Shown: positions 53,801 through 59,880, counted from the first letter of the stretch. The stretch is 64,000 nucleotides of DNA from Dugong dugon (GCA_030035585.1 CM057465.1:33994001-34058000), one strand, 5' to 3'. The notes: generated by a model from the sequence alone, not told the origin. Numbers and translations are program-made.

Positions 53801-55805
53801 GAGTGGTAAGATGACCCAGGCATAATATAGATCTTGACCATGTGCAAGATAAATCTTCTAAGCCCCAACTGATCCATCAGGACACCACACCAGCCATCCC
53901 TCACAGGAATTTTAAGGAATAACTCAGTACCGCTAGCTTCCAGCCTTTAAGGAATAACTCAGTACTGCTAGCTTCCAGCCACTCTGGATTTCTCCAACAT
54001 TTCTTGAATGTCCATACCTCATGTGCCTTCTTCTACCTAAAATGTCTGTCTCACTCACTCTTGTTTTCTTGTAGGCTGAACTCACTCATCCTTTGATGCT
54101 TAGCCCAAATGTTATCTCCTCTGAGAAGCTTTCCAATTCTCCCTGGCCTTCCCATGAACTCATCTTTCTCCTCTGTTCTGCCTGAGCACTTTGTTCCTAC
54201 TCCTCTTATGGCACTTACCAAATCACAGTGGAGCTGGTTAGTTTTACATCTGGCCTCCCTGGGAGTATGTCAGGTGAATGAGGCCAGGTTCTATATCATA
54301 TTCATCTTTGTTGCTGGGTGCTTTACAAAAACCCATTGGAGGAGGTGCTGTTTATTAGCCTCAATTTATGGAAGTTAAAAACAGACTCCGAGAGATTAAG
54401 GCAGCTAATTAAACCACTGTTGCCCCAGTGTCTGGAACATAAATATTTGTTGAAAGACTGAATGAACAGACTTGTTTGAGATCACAAAGCTAATAAATGG
54501 CAGAGGAGGAAATCAAATTCAGGTCTGACTCTAAACCCCATGCTCTCACTATCCCTAGAGATTCTCCCTCCTTTACTTCACTGCAATGTGAAGAGACAAC
54601 GCCTCCCCCCACCCCAGCCCCAGTATTTCTGCAGAAGCACTCTGCTGTCATTCCTTGTTTTCTCTTGGAGAGGTGGAATAATCCGTGCTCATTTAAAAAA
54701 TTTTAACCACTTCTCCCAATATCTTCCAGTATTTTGTGGTCTTTCTTCACTGTAAGAATGTGAAAGCACAATAGTCACAGCACTTATTAATCTAACTATA
54801 GGAAAAGTCCCCCATATGTCTTTCAGTTTGTCATACTGTGGGGGCTTGTGTGTTGCTACGATGCTGGAAGCTATGCTACCGGTATTCAGATACCAGCAGG
54901 GTCACCCATGGTGGACAGGTTTCAGCTGAGCTTCCAGACTAAGACGGACTTAAAGAGTCTGAATATACCATGGACTCCCAAAAGAACGAACAAATCTGTC
55001 TTGGAAGAAGTACAACAGAATGTTCCTTAGAAAGAAGGATGGCGAGACTATGTCTTAACATACTTTGGACATGTTGTCAGGAGGAATCAGTCCCTGGAGA
55101 AGGACATCATGCTTGGTAAAGTACAGGGTCAGCGAAAAAGAGGAAGACCCTCAACAAGATGGACTGACACAGTGGCTGCAACAATGGGCTCAAGCATAAC
55201 GATTGTGAGACTGTCACAGGATAGGGCAGTGTTTCGTTCCATAGTACATAGGGTCTCTATGAGTGGGAACAAACTCAATGGCACCTAACAATAGTAGAAA
55301 TGCCCTTGTTAAAGGTACTTGATAAAAAGTCATTCAAATATTCAAACAGTACATTGGTGGGCTCAATCACTTTATCTCCCTATATGGTAGGCACATGTCA
55401 TATCTAGGAGCTGATTTATTGGTCTGAGGACATTTTACAGCACTTTTAGTAATCCAGCATTTATAGCAACTGCCATTCATCTACCTGAAAACTGAGGCTT
55501 AGCATTCCTACAAAGCATTAGTTAATTCCAGTATTAAAACTTTTGACTGCAGACTTCAGCATATCTTTGATCCATTATTAGTTGGTTTCAACATTACATC
55601 TAACCTGGCTTCTCTTCCACTGCAGTGACTGAAGAGAAATGCAACAGTAATGGTCTGGATAGCACCATCCTAAATACAGTGGAGCTTAAGGTATTTATGT
55701 GTAGGCACTTACCTTTTGTGCATTTTCCCCGTCTTCGATTGCAAAATCTAGTCTGGGCTGCCTGGGGTTGATCAGGTCTTTTAGTGTTAAACAATTTACC
55801 TCCAT
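16941..55805 (-). CDS. E2F7: E2F7, atypical E2F transcription factor (whole coding span, 12 coding exons)
   Basis: E2F7 is a nuclear repressor that binds E2F sites through two tandem winged-helix domains without a DP partner, and damps E2F1-driven S-phase genes. The exons join in frame to 2727 bases (908 codons plus stop; human about 911). DBD1 lies at about residues 145-212 with the recognition helix RRRIYD at 183-188. DBD2 lies at about 283-368 with RRLYD at 333-337. No dimerization, marked-box or Rb-binding domain follows DBD2, as expected for atypical E2Fs. The long Ser/Pro-rich C-terminal half is encoded by exons 8-13. KEN motifs occur at 31-33 and 692-694. Every junction has a GT donor and AG acceptor and the phases agree. 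Similarity to human E2F7 is recalled and is much closer than to E2F8. I see no frameshift or premature stop, so the gene looks functional. Confidence 0.97.
17318..17530 (+). mobile_element. MIR element
   Basis: The core GTGTGACCTTGGGCAAATTA, then CTTCAGTTTCCTCACCTG, is a clear MIR signature. Confidence 0.8.
18171..18206 (-). mobile_element. AfroSINE tail fragment
   Basis: Short tail piece (CATTGCCATTGAGTCAATTC). Confidence 0.7.
18439..18860 (-). CDS. E2F7: E2F7 exon 12, residues 713-853
   Basis: The exon is 422 bases with a TGTTTCAG acceptor and a GTGAGC donor. It encodes a hydrophobic, proline- and glycine-rich low-complexity region starting [14 protein letters not shown] and ending VKLQQ. 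The open frame reads on into intron 12, but the donor and the exon 13 frame fix the end. Confidence 0.96.
19135..19515 (-). mobile_element. L1 3' fragment, left part
   Basis: Sequence such as TTGTGCAACCATCACAACTA and GAGGTTCATCCATGTTATAG is the reverse of an old L1 3' end. The right part resumes at 22144 after the RTE. Confidence 0.75.
19635..19784 (-). mobile_element. AfroSINE inserted in the RTE
   Basis: It interrupts the RTE between duplications ATCCTACGCATTA (19622-19634) and ATCCTAGGCATTA (19785-19797). Confidence 0.93.
20820..20850. repeat. A-run inside the RTE
   Basis: About thirty bases of nearly pure A. The collinear RTE at 63700 has only six A at this point. Confidence 0.9.
22144..22250 (-). 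mobile_element. L1 3' fragment, right part
   Basis: ACATTTTATTTATCCGTGC, then AACAATGCTACAGTAAACAC and AGTATCTGTTTGAG, continue the L1 sequence broken at 19515. Confidence 0.7.
23025..23205 (+). mobile_element. MIR-related element
   Basis: TTCCAGGCACTGTTCTAAGTG followed by a degenerate tail. Similar segments occur at 40965-41160, 46170-46370, 49915-50075 and 58590-58775. Confidence 0.55.
23496..24005 (+). mobile_element. MaLR-type LTR
   Basis: It opens ATCATGGATTGAACTGTGTC and closes TAGATAACTAAGACA. It appears to be the same subfamily as 6497-7060 in the opposite orientation. It is a solo LTR in intron 11. Confidence 0.8.
24149..24404 (-). CDS. E2F7: E2F7 exon 11, residues 628-713
   Basis: The exon is 256 bases with a CTTGTAG acceptor and a GTAAGG donor. 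It encodes [19 protein letters not shown], then [16 protein letters not shown] and a hydrophilic stretch with a KEN tripeptide at 692-694, ending [12 protein letters not shown]. The frame matches human E2F7 throughout. Confidence 0.96.
24675..24945 (-). mobile_element. L1 3' fragment
   Basis: It parallels 19150-19400, including GTTGTGCGACCATCATCGCT, and contains a short AT repeat near 24696-24710. Confidence 0.7.
25000..25204 (+). mobile_element. AfroSINE
   Basis: Long-form copy with the middle segment ACCTGGTGATCTGCTCCTG and tail GAGTCAGAATTGACTTGATG. Confidence 0.85.
25974..26475 (-). CDS. E2F7: E2F7 exon 10, residues 460-627
   Basis: This is the largest coding exon, 502 bases, with a GTTATAG acceptor and a GTAAGG donor. 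It encodes the Pro/Ser-rich part of the C-terminal half, including [20 protein letters not shown] and an acidic-basic patch ending in a Lys-Arg cluster (ATKRQS), then LSLVMPK. The patch may serve as nuclear localisation or interaction sequence, but that is inference. Confidence 0.97.
26783..27245 (+). mobile_element. SINE-like element with RTE tail
   Basis: It has the same body and tail as 12950-13378 and 35546-35970, without a tRNA head. It lies in E2F7 intron 9. Confidence 0.7.
27276..27470 (+). mobile_element. AfroSINE, head truncated
   Basis: It starts in the A-box region (TGGTGGTACAATGG) and ends CCAGAATAGACTGGACAGC. Confidence 0.85.
27620..27815 (+). mobile_element. MIR element
   Basis: ATGACTTTGGGCAAATTATT and CAGTTTCCTCTTGGTAAAAT identify a MIR in intron 9. 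Confidence 0.8.
28167..28239 (-). CDS. E2F7: E2F7 exon 9, residues 436-460
   Basis: This is the smallest coding exon, 73 bases, with a CTTTCAG acceptor and a GTGAGT donor. It encodes [20 protein letters not shown] then ENS, matching the human segment after the Ser/Pro stretch. Its codon phases (2 bases in, 2 bases out) fit exons 8 and 10 exactly. Confidence 0.95.
28240..28776 (-). other. E2F7 intron 8
   Basis: A short intron of 537 bases with a CA run near 28438-28452. No repeat family was recognised. Confidence 0.75.
28777..28959 (-). CDS. E2F7: E2F7 exon 8, residues 375-436
   Basis: The exon is 183 bases with a TTATGTAG acceptor and a GTATCT donor. It encodes [20 protein letters not shown] and the basic serine-rich stretch through [10 protein letters not shown]. 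The RHSSF sequence near residue 410 corresponds to the RxxS site reported as a CHK1 target in human E2F7 (recalled). This copy appears to have one glutamate fewer than human just before the 3' junction. Confidence 0.96.
29960..31620 (+). mobile_element. HAL1 (half-L1) element
   Basis: Ordered segments such as GAACTTGAAGACATAGCAAT, CCACAGATCCAAGAAGCTCA and TTAAAAGCAACCAGAGG match the HAL1/L1 ORF1-like consensus as recalled. The frame is broken. The 5' limit is uncertain. Confidence 0.75.
31690..31850. mobile_element. MER5-like DNA transposon fragment
   Basis: GTGTGCATAAGAATCATATC, CTCTGGTTCAGTTGG and GATGCAGGTGGTCCACT resemble MER5A. Similar fragments lie at 13600-13830, 42775-42930 and 60415-60545. 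Confidence 0.55.
33486..33688 (+). mobile_element. AfroSINE
   Basis: Long-form copy ending in a T-run. A tRNA-Gly SINE follows within about 20 bases. Confidence 0.88.
33705..33992 (+). mobile_element. tRNA-Gly-headed SINE
   Basis: The head resembles tRNA-Gly(GCC), with A box TGGTTCAGTGG (33711-33721) and B box GGTTTGATTCC (33753-33763). The body matches the elements at 12950 and 48930, and the tail ends GGGGTCACCATGAGTTGGGG. It is a retroelement, not a tRNA gene. Confidence 0.75.
34103..34237 (-). CDS. E2F7: E2F7 exon 7, residues 330-375, second half of DBD2
   Basis: The exon is 135 bases and is not visible as a long open frame because it is short. It encodes [20 protein letters not shown] followed by [18 protein letters not shown], which is the DBD2 recognition helix and wing. 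The acceptor is CTTCAAG and the donor GTAAGG. Placement is secure because the phases join exons 6 and 8. Confidence 0.97.
34238..36111 (-). other. E2F7 intron 6 (1.9 kb)
   Basis: An RTE-tailed SINE-like element occupies about 35546-35970. The stretch 34240-35540 looks unique. Its 201-codon open frame (34401-35006, plus strand) lacks recognisable domains and is judged spurious. Confidence 0.75.
35546..35970 (+). mobile_element. SINE-like element with RTE tail
   Basis: Same family as 26783-27245. It ends with GACTCAACGGCAGCTAACAA, the RTE-type tail, in E2F7 intron 6. Confidence 0.7.
36112..36270 (-). CDS. E2F7: E2F7 exon 6, residues 277-330, first half of DBD2
   Basis: The exon is 159 bases with a TTTGTAG acceptor and a GTAAGA donor. 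It encodes [20 protein letters not shown] and the [14 protein letters not shown] segment, the first helices of the second winged-helix domain. The final base starts a threonine codon finished by exon 7. Confidence 0.97.
36271..37533 (-). other. E2F7 intron 5 (1.3 kb)
   Basis: AT-rich sequence with no recognised repeat or coding segment. Short open frames here have no family resemblance. Confidence 0.75.
37534..37824 (-). CDS. E2F7: E2F7 exon 5, residues 180-277, second half of DBD1 and linker
   Basis: The exon is 291 bases with an AAACAG acceptor and a strong GTGAGT donor. It supplies the DBD1 recognition helix ([16 protein letters not shown]) and the WHGR end of the wing. An acidic and glutamine-rich linker to DBD2 follows. 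The open frame continues a few codons into the intron on the genomic strand. Those intronic codons are not part of the protein, because the GTGAGT donor and the exon 6 phase fix the boundary. Confidence 0.97.
40495..40701 (+). mobile_element. AfroSINE with target duplication
   Basis: Flanked by ATCCATTGTAA (40484-40494) and ATCCACTGTAA (40702-40712), with an ACAACAACAA tail. Confidence 0.92.
41376..41572 (+). mobile_element. AfroSINE
   Basis: Long-form copy with a small deletion before the tail, which reads GAGTCAGAATCGACTCGATG. Confidence 0.9.
42326..42494 (-). CDS. E2F7: E2F7 exon 4, residues 124-180, first half of DBD1
   Basis: The exon is 169 bases and ends after the first base of a glycine codon (donor GTATGT). 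It encodes the start of the first winged-helix domain, with the [15 protein letters not shown] helix and [11 protein letters not shown]. The acceptor is CTCTGTAG. The domain is completed by exon 5. Confidence 0.97.
44735..45238 (+). mobile_element. non-autonomous hAT-like DNA transposon
   Basis: The 504-base element opens CAGCAGTTCTGAAACTT and closes AAAACTGCTG, giving short terminal inverted repeats. An 8-base target duplication (CCCTAGAA at 44727-44734, CCCTAGAG at 45239-45246) is the hAT hallmark. The L1 resumes on the far side. Confidence 0.8.
45309..45474 (+). mobile_element. AfroSINE inserted in L1
   Basis: It splits the L1 fragment. Imperfect repeats (ATAGTTTATA and ATAGTTCATA) flank it, and the tail ends in a T-run. 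Confidence 0.9.
46674..46699. repeat. A-run
   Basis: About 26 bases of A in intron 3, with no element clearly attached. Confidence 0.9.
47314..47589 (-). CDS. E2F7: E2F7 exon 3, residues 32-123
   Basis: The exon is 276 bases, phase 0 on both sides, with an AATAG acceptor and a GTAAAC donor. It encodes the conserved N-terminal region with the segment [20 protein letters not shown], which is shared with E2F8 and diagnostic of atypical E2Fs. It lies between the 8.1-kb intron 2 and the 4.8-kb intron 3. Confidence 0.97.
47807..48350 (-). mobile_element. MaLR-type LTR interrupted by an AfroSINE
   Basis: LTR sequence occupies 47807-48054 and resumes at 48225-48350. The pieces read TGTCTTAGTTACCTAGTGCT at one end and GACACAATTCAATCCATAA at the other. 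Confidence 0.78.
48055..48224 (+). mobile_element. AfroSINE inserted in an MaLR LTR
   Basis: Short-form copy between CTCTGGTAGG and CTCTGGTATGG, an apparent target duplication inside the LTR. Confidence 0.9.
48926..49275 (+). mobile_element. tRNA-Gly-headed SINE
   Basis: The A box is TGGTTCATTGG (48936-48946) and the B box GGTTCAATTCC (48978-48988). The body and tail match 33705-33992, with extra RTE-like sequence near 49180. It lies in E2F7 intron 2. Confidence 0.75.
50687..50880 (-). mobile_element. AfroSINE
   Basis: Long-form reverse copy next to an A-run, ending at the head (CACTATGCAACCAGGCTCCC). Confidence 0.88.
51068..51267 (+). mobile_element. AfroSINE with target duplication
   Basis: ACTTTGATA flanks it perfectly at 51059-51067 and 51268-51276. 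Confidence 0.92.
51475..51600 (+). mobile_element. MIR element
   Basis: CATTTGACAAATTGTTCATT and CAATAAAATAAGGGATT fit a MIR core. Other MIR-like pieces lie near 50250-50450 and 52130-52350. Confidence 0.55.
53246..53293 (-). mobile_element. AfroSINE tail fragment
   Basis: Tail piece only (TGTTGAGTTGATTGCAACTC). Confidence 0.7.
53548..53752 (-). mobile_element. AfroSINE, diverged
   Basis: Long-form reverse copy, more mutated than its neighbours, ending at GCCCCATCCAGGAACTC. Confidence 0.82.
53911..53980. repeat. 35-base tandem duplication
   Basis: Two head-to-tail copies starting TTTAAGGAATAACTCAGTAC and differing at one base. Confidence 0.95.
54085..54250. mobile_element. L2-like fragment
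   Basis: AATGTTATCTCCTCTGAGAA and TTTGTTCCTACTCC resemble the L2 3' region. A second piece lies at about 53360-53480. Confidence 0.45.
54822..55297 (+). mobile_element. composite: SINE body joined to RTE 3' end
   Basis: Bases 54826-54955 match the body of the tRNA-Gly-type SINE family. From about 54960 the sequence is RTE 3' end (AACAAATCTGTCTTGGAAGAA onward, ending CACCTAACAATAG). It may be one chimeric family or a chance fusion. Confidence 0.65.
55713..55805 (-). CDS. E2F7: E2F7 exon 2 (first coding exon), residues 1-31
   Basis: The exon opens at the ATG directly after a TTTGTAG acceptor and closes with AAAG before a GTAAG donor. It encodes [19 protein letters not shown] and on to K31, matching the E2F7 N-terminus. 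It is 93 bases long with phase 0 at its 3' end. The last residue, K31, is the first letter of a KEN motif completed by exon 3. Confidence 0.96.
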
Positions 55806-56525
55806 CTACAAAGCACAATTACATTAGAACGTGATTTTACAATTAGATATCCTCTCCTTCGATGAAAATGTCTATTTACTATTTGTTCATGAACATGAAC
55901 TTCCCCTCCCTAAATTTGTCATGGGAATTTCCAGGAGTGTAGCCACCCCCACCCCACCCCTCTCTAAAACTCACATGCACACACAAACGCGTAAAGTGTG
56001 CTTAGTAACTACTGAATATCTGGGAAGGAAAAATCATTGACAAAACTAAGAATTCTTCTGGAAAACCAACAGAGCAAAATAAAATTACCAATTCAGGGGG
56101 GAAGGTGTTGGGTAAATCTATCAGAAAGTATAGGGTCTCCGAGGTCAGTTAATTTTGGCGCAAAGAACTGAGAGGAATTTGGCTTCGAGGGGGGCTTGAA
56201 TCGGGAGGGAAGGAAATCTGATCGCTAGACCTAACCCATTCAGCGCTTGGCGCAGTCCCTTTCAGGCCCTGAAGCGGACCACAAGAATAAACTCTTCCAA
56301 TGAAACCCCCAAATCGTGAGGGAGGATAAGGCCCCTCTGCTGTCCCGCGGAGAGAGAGCTGGAGCCAGGAGAGCCCCCACGAACCAGGTCCAGCGGCAGA
56401 AACGCCTACATCACCCGCCAGCCGGGGGACGGGAAGGATGGCAGGCTGGCAGCCGGAACGAGAGAGGACCCCTTTTCCTCCCAATTCCCGCCTCAGCACC
56501 AATGCAGGGACCGCACGCTACTTAC
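55806..56525 (-). other. E2F7 intron 1
   Basis: A short intron with a GC-rich 5' half inside the CpG island and an AT-rich 3' half. It contains the consensus E2F site at 56154. No repeat or coding sequence was recognised. Confidence 0.5.
56154..56164. promoter_or_regulatory. consensus E2F site in intron 1
   Basis: TTTGGCGCAAA is a perfect TTTSGCGC E2F site with a near-palindromic flank. It lies in E2F7 intron 1, about 350 bases upstream of the start codon. E2F7 is a known E2F target, so induction or autorepression through it is plausible. Confidence 0.55.
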
Positions 56526-56760
56526 TCCCGCTTCGCGAAGGAGGCTTCCTCCTCTTCAGGGATCTCCACCGACCCGCACCGGCGAGGAAGGGGGAGCGGC
56601 GATCAGCAGCCGGGCGGCTGGAGCGGCGACATCGAGCAGGGAAGGCGAGGCGCGCGGACCACCCCCTCCGAGGGCCCTGCGCTGGCTGGGAACCCACGGC
56701 CTCTGGGCAGCGCCAGCGCTCCAACCCGCCGAGCGCGACTCTAGCCCTGGATCCCGGTCC
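56526..56760 (-). other. E2F7: probable non-coding exon 1 of E2F7 (5' UTR)
   Basis: The coding sequence starts exactly at the exon 2 acceptor, so an upstream non-coding exon is required. A GTAAGT donor (minus strand, at 56525-56520) lies in the CpG island, about 720 bases before exon 2. The transcription start is not visible; it is placed near 56700-56760 because CCAAT boxes and an E2F-like site lie just upstream. The donor is good, the 5' limit is a guess. Confidence 0.45.
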
Positions 56761-56808
56761 CCGCTAAAACACCTCGTCTGGCGCCTTGAGACCGAATTTG
56801 AGAATCCA

Positions 56809-56844
56809 CCAATCAGCGGCGGCCGGCGGGGCGGCTCGGCCAAT
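56809..56844. promoter_or_regulatory. paired CCAAT boxes (NF-Y type)
   Basis: CCAATCAGCG and CCAATCGCGCG start 31 bases apart, both written on the plus strand, opposite to E2F7. A spacing of 31-33 bases is a known signature of NF-Y in cell-cycle promoters. Confidence 0.6.
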
Positions 56845-57250
56845 CGCGCGGTGGCACGGCCGGGGCTCCCCGCCCCTCGGAGTCTTGGCGCTCCCGACCG
56901 CGCGTTTCGCCTTCACCCGCCCAATTGTTGCCGCCTCGACCCCCACCCCCTTCCGGGTACCTGGAAACCTCGCGTCCCGGGGCCAATTCCTGCCGGGGAC
57001 GCGGGCCTGGGCGCCCGCGGGAAGCCAAGGTGGGGGCGGCGGGAGGAGGAAGAGGAGGAGGCGGCGGCTCTTTTGTTATGCATAAAAGACCCGCTCACGT
57101 TCGTACGGCTTGCCGCGCCCGGAGACCGCGGATGCAGCTAGGGGAGGGGAAAGCAGATGGAGTTTGGAAAAACGATATACAGTCTGGATGCTGCTGCCGC
57201 CCCTTTCCACCCCACCTCCCCCAGCAACCTGCGCGAAAGCGAAGTTGTCC

Positions 57251-57270
57251 AAACTTGTTTGGGCAAACTT
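57251..57270. promoter_or_regulatory. candidate p53 response element
   Basis: Two decamers abut with no spacer. AAACTTGTTT matches RRRCWWGYYY at all ten positions. GGGCAAACTT matches nine, with the core G replaced by A. It sits about 0.5 kb upstream of the inferred E2F7 start. E2F7 is a reported direct p53 target; whether this is the element used is inference. Confidence 0.4.
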
Positions 57271-57624
57271 CCTAACACCGAACGCGGGTGTGAGAAGTGA
57301 ACCATGGTTACCATTTTATGCTGCGAACAGATGGCACGCCAGTTAGCCCTGGAAAGTAGACTGGAGGCAGAACCAGCCTTTTTTTTTTTTTTGCAAGCCC
57401 GGAAATGTCTCTCGATGTTGTTCCCTTTTCAGAACATCTCAAATAATTAGAGGAAAATAAGACTTATTAATAATTCTTCGCAATGTGGACCAACATTCAG
57501 GTAAACGGTCGAGAAAATTTCCTCGACACCAGTGATTTGTATTAAATGTTTCACTTCCTTCAACTTTAGTTTCTTATGTAAAACGTGGTGTTGGTAGAGT
57601 CAGCCTTGTTTTTTTTTTTTTTTT

Positions 57625-57990
57625 TTAACATTTTATTTTTTAAAACAGTTTTAGATTTACAGAAAAATTGAGAAAGTACAGAGAGTTCCCATACACCCCA
57701 GAACCAGTTTCCCTTTTTAGCATCTCACATTAGTATAGCACGTTTATTACAATTAATGAGCCAATACTGATATTATTAACTAAAGACCATGCTTTTATTC
57801 AAACTTCCTTAATTGTTACCTAATGTCCTTTTTTTTTTGCTCCAGGATACCACATTACATTTAGTTTTCATATCTCCTTAGGCTCTGCTTGGTTATGAGA
57901 ATTCCTCAGACTTTTCTTGTTTTTGATGACCTTGGCAGTTTATAAAAGTATTGGTCAGGTATTTTGTAGGACGCCCCTTTACTAAGAATT
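57625..57990 (-). mobile_element. old L1 3' fragment
   Basis: ACAGTTTTAGATTTACAG, GATGACCTTGGCAGTTT and GGTCAGGTATTTTGTAG are segments of the reverse of a common L1M 3' end. Confidence 0.65.
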
Positions 57991-58187
57991 GAGACAGCTT
58001 TTAAAGCATATCTACAAACATTTCCCTACAAACCATACACTTCACAGCAAGGATATCATTCTCTGCACACGTGGAGTCGCCATGTGTGGAATAGTCAGCA
58101 ACTAGCAACAACAACAGTTCTTTCTGTACCAAGTGCTTCTCTCCATCTGGCACCCCACTTCCCATGCCATATATGTATATGTACTGC

Positions 58188-58372
58188 AAGAACCCTTGGT
58201 GGTGTAATGGTTAAGCACTACCAAAAGGTGGGTTATTTGAACCCACCGGAGGCTACCGGGAGAAATTACCTGGCAATCTGCTCTGGTAAAGATTACAGCT
58301 TAGGAAACGCTGTGGGTCGCTTCTACTCAGTCATATAGGGTTGCTGTAAGGTGGAATCCGCGGCACACAACA
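58188..58372 (+). mobile_element. AfroSINE, head shortened
   Basis: A deletion lies between the A and B box regions (AAGCACTACCAAAAGG). The tail is also shortened. Confidence 0.83.
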
Positions 58373-58965
58373 TACATACTGCCAGTGGAATTAAGAATGC
58401 TCAGTCAAGTCCTTCAATTTGTGCTCTAGATTGCTGGTAAATAACAGCCTAAACCTCTCTGCTAGGTCATACGTTAAAAAGACAAAAAAGCATGCAAAAC
58501 ATTAAACATAAAGAAAAATAACAGTAGTTTTAAAAGTGGACATTTTAATAATAGAAATAACATTTTTTCATAGTTAATATTTTTCTAATGTTTGCCATGT
58601 GCCGGTTCTGTGCTAAGCATGCTACAGACAGTATCTCAACTACCTACATCTATGAGATAGTTACCATTATTATGTCCATGTTACGGTTAAGAAAACTAAG
58701 ATTTAAAAAAATCAAGTAACTTTCCCCAAGAACACACTGCTGGAAAGTGAAGGTGCCAGGGTTCAAACCCAGGTCATATCACTCAAAGCCATACATACGA
58801 TCAACATTTATTGATCGTGTGCCATTTAGAAATAACATTTTGAACAGAAAACTGTCTTCTAGGTAGACACATAAGGAGAGAAATATGATGAATAGAATTG
58901 TAATTTATTAAATTTTGAGCTTATGTGGAAGCAAGAAATTTAAATGAGGAGATAATTTTTCCAAC

Positions 58966-59406
58966 TGTATTAGTTTCCTGTGCCTGCTATACAAATTACC
59001 ACAAACTGGGTGGCTTGAAATGACAGAAATTTATTCTCTTATAGTTCTGGAGACCATAAGTCCAAAATCAGGGTGTCTGGCAGGACCGCACTCCCCCTGG
59101 AAGCACTGGAGATGAGTTTGTTCTTTGCCCAGAAAGCTTTTGGTGACTGTCTGCACATCAATTCAGTCTCTGCCTCTGTGGTAACATTGCCTTCTCTTCT
59201 TCTGTCTGTCAAATCTCCCTTGTGTATCTCTTATAAGGACATTTGTCATTAGATTTAAGTCTAACTGGAATGATCCCGTATGATCTCGTCTCAAGATCCT
59301 TAATTACACCTGCTAAGACGATTTTTCCAAATAAGATAACATTCACAGGTTTTGGGTATTAAGATGTGGACATATTTTTTTGGAGGCTTCCATTCAGTCC
59401 TCTAGA
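58966..59406 (-). mobile_element. MLT1-like MaLR LTR
   Basis: It starts TGTATTAGTTTCCTGTGCC and carries the typical ATTTATTCTCTTATAGTTCT and GGAGGCTTCCATTCAG segments. Diverged solo LTR. Confidence 0.75.
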
Positions 59407-59713
59407 CCAATATTCAAATTATTAAAGTTCATTCATTTCTCTGATGTTTCAAACTAGTAGTGGTTGTTTCTTTGAGGTTAGACAGTTTTATGTTACAGAC
59501 TTTTTCCTGGCATTTTTCAGAGTAAAACCATTTTTTTTCTGTTTCAATTTGAATGTAACCTGTATCCATTCAAATCAAAGAAAACTCAGTTAATATGTAG
59601 CCTCAGAAACTAGTAATTTTATCAATTGTTCAAAGTAATGGTAATCTTAGATTTGGGGGGAAAACTGAAAACTGAGTGCTTAATGGACAAATTCAGAGGG
59701 ATTACTCCAACAT

Positions 59714-59880
59714 GGAAACCTGGTAGTGTAGTGGTTAACAGCTACAGCTGCTAGCCGAAAGGTCAGCAGTTTGAATCTGCAAGGTGTTCCTTGGAAACTC
59801 TATGGTGCAGTTCTACTCTGTCCTATAGGGTAGCTGTGAGTTGGAATCAACTAGACGGCAACTGGTTTGGTTTTTTTGTT
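59714..59880 (+). mobile_element. AfroSINE with target duplication
   Basis: The perfect repeat TACTCCAACAT flanks it at 59703-59713 and 59881-59891. Confidence 0.93.

Larger units (their letters stand above)
47590..55712 (-). other. E2F7 intron 2 (8.1 kb)
   Basis: It holds an MaLR LTR split by an AfroSINE (47807-48350), a tRNA-Gly-type SINE (about 48930-49275), AfroSINEs (50687-50880, 51068-51267, 53548-53752, fragment 53246-53293), MIR and L2 pieces, a 35-base tandem duplication (53911-53980) and an RTE-tailed composite (54822-55297). The stretch 52350-53200 is pyrimidine-rich and shows nothing I can assign. Confidence 0.85.
56300..57180. promoter_or_regulatory. E2F7: CpG island and TATA-less promoter of E2F7
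   Basis: The stretch is dense in CG dinucleotides and GC boxes, unlike the AT-rich flanks. It spans the probable exon 1. It holds CCAAT at 56809-56813 and 56840-56844, a GGGGCGG box near 56828, and E2F-like sites at 56532-56539, 56777-56784 and 56883-56890. This layout is typical of cell-cycle genes bound by NF-Y and E2F. Confidence 0.8.

Noticed and set aside
56316..56767. Open frames of 142 and 109 codons on the plus strand in the CpG island
   Set aside because: Long open frames are expected in CG-rich DNA with few stop codons. The translations are low-complexity Arg/Pro/Gly with no domain, and they lie antisense to the E2F7 first exon.
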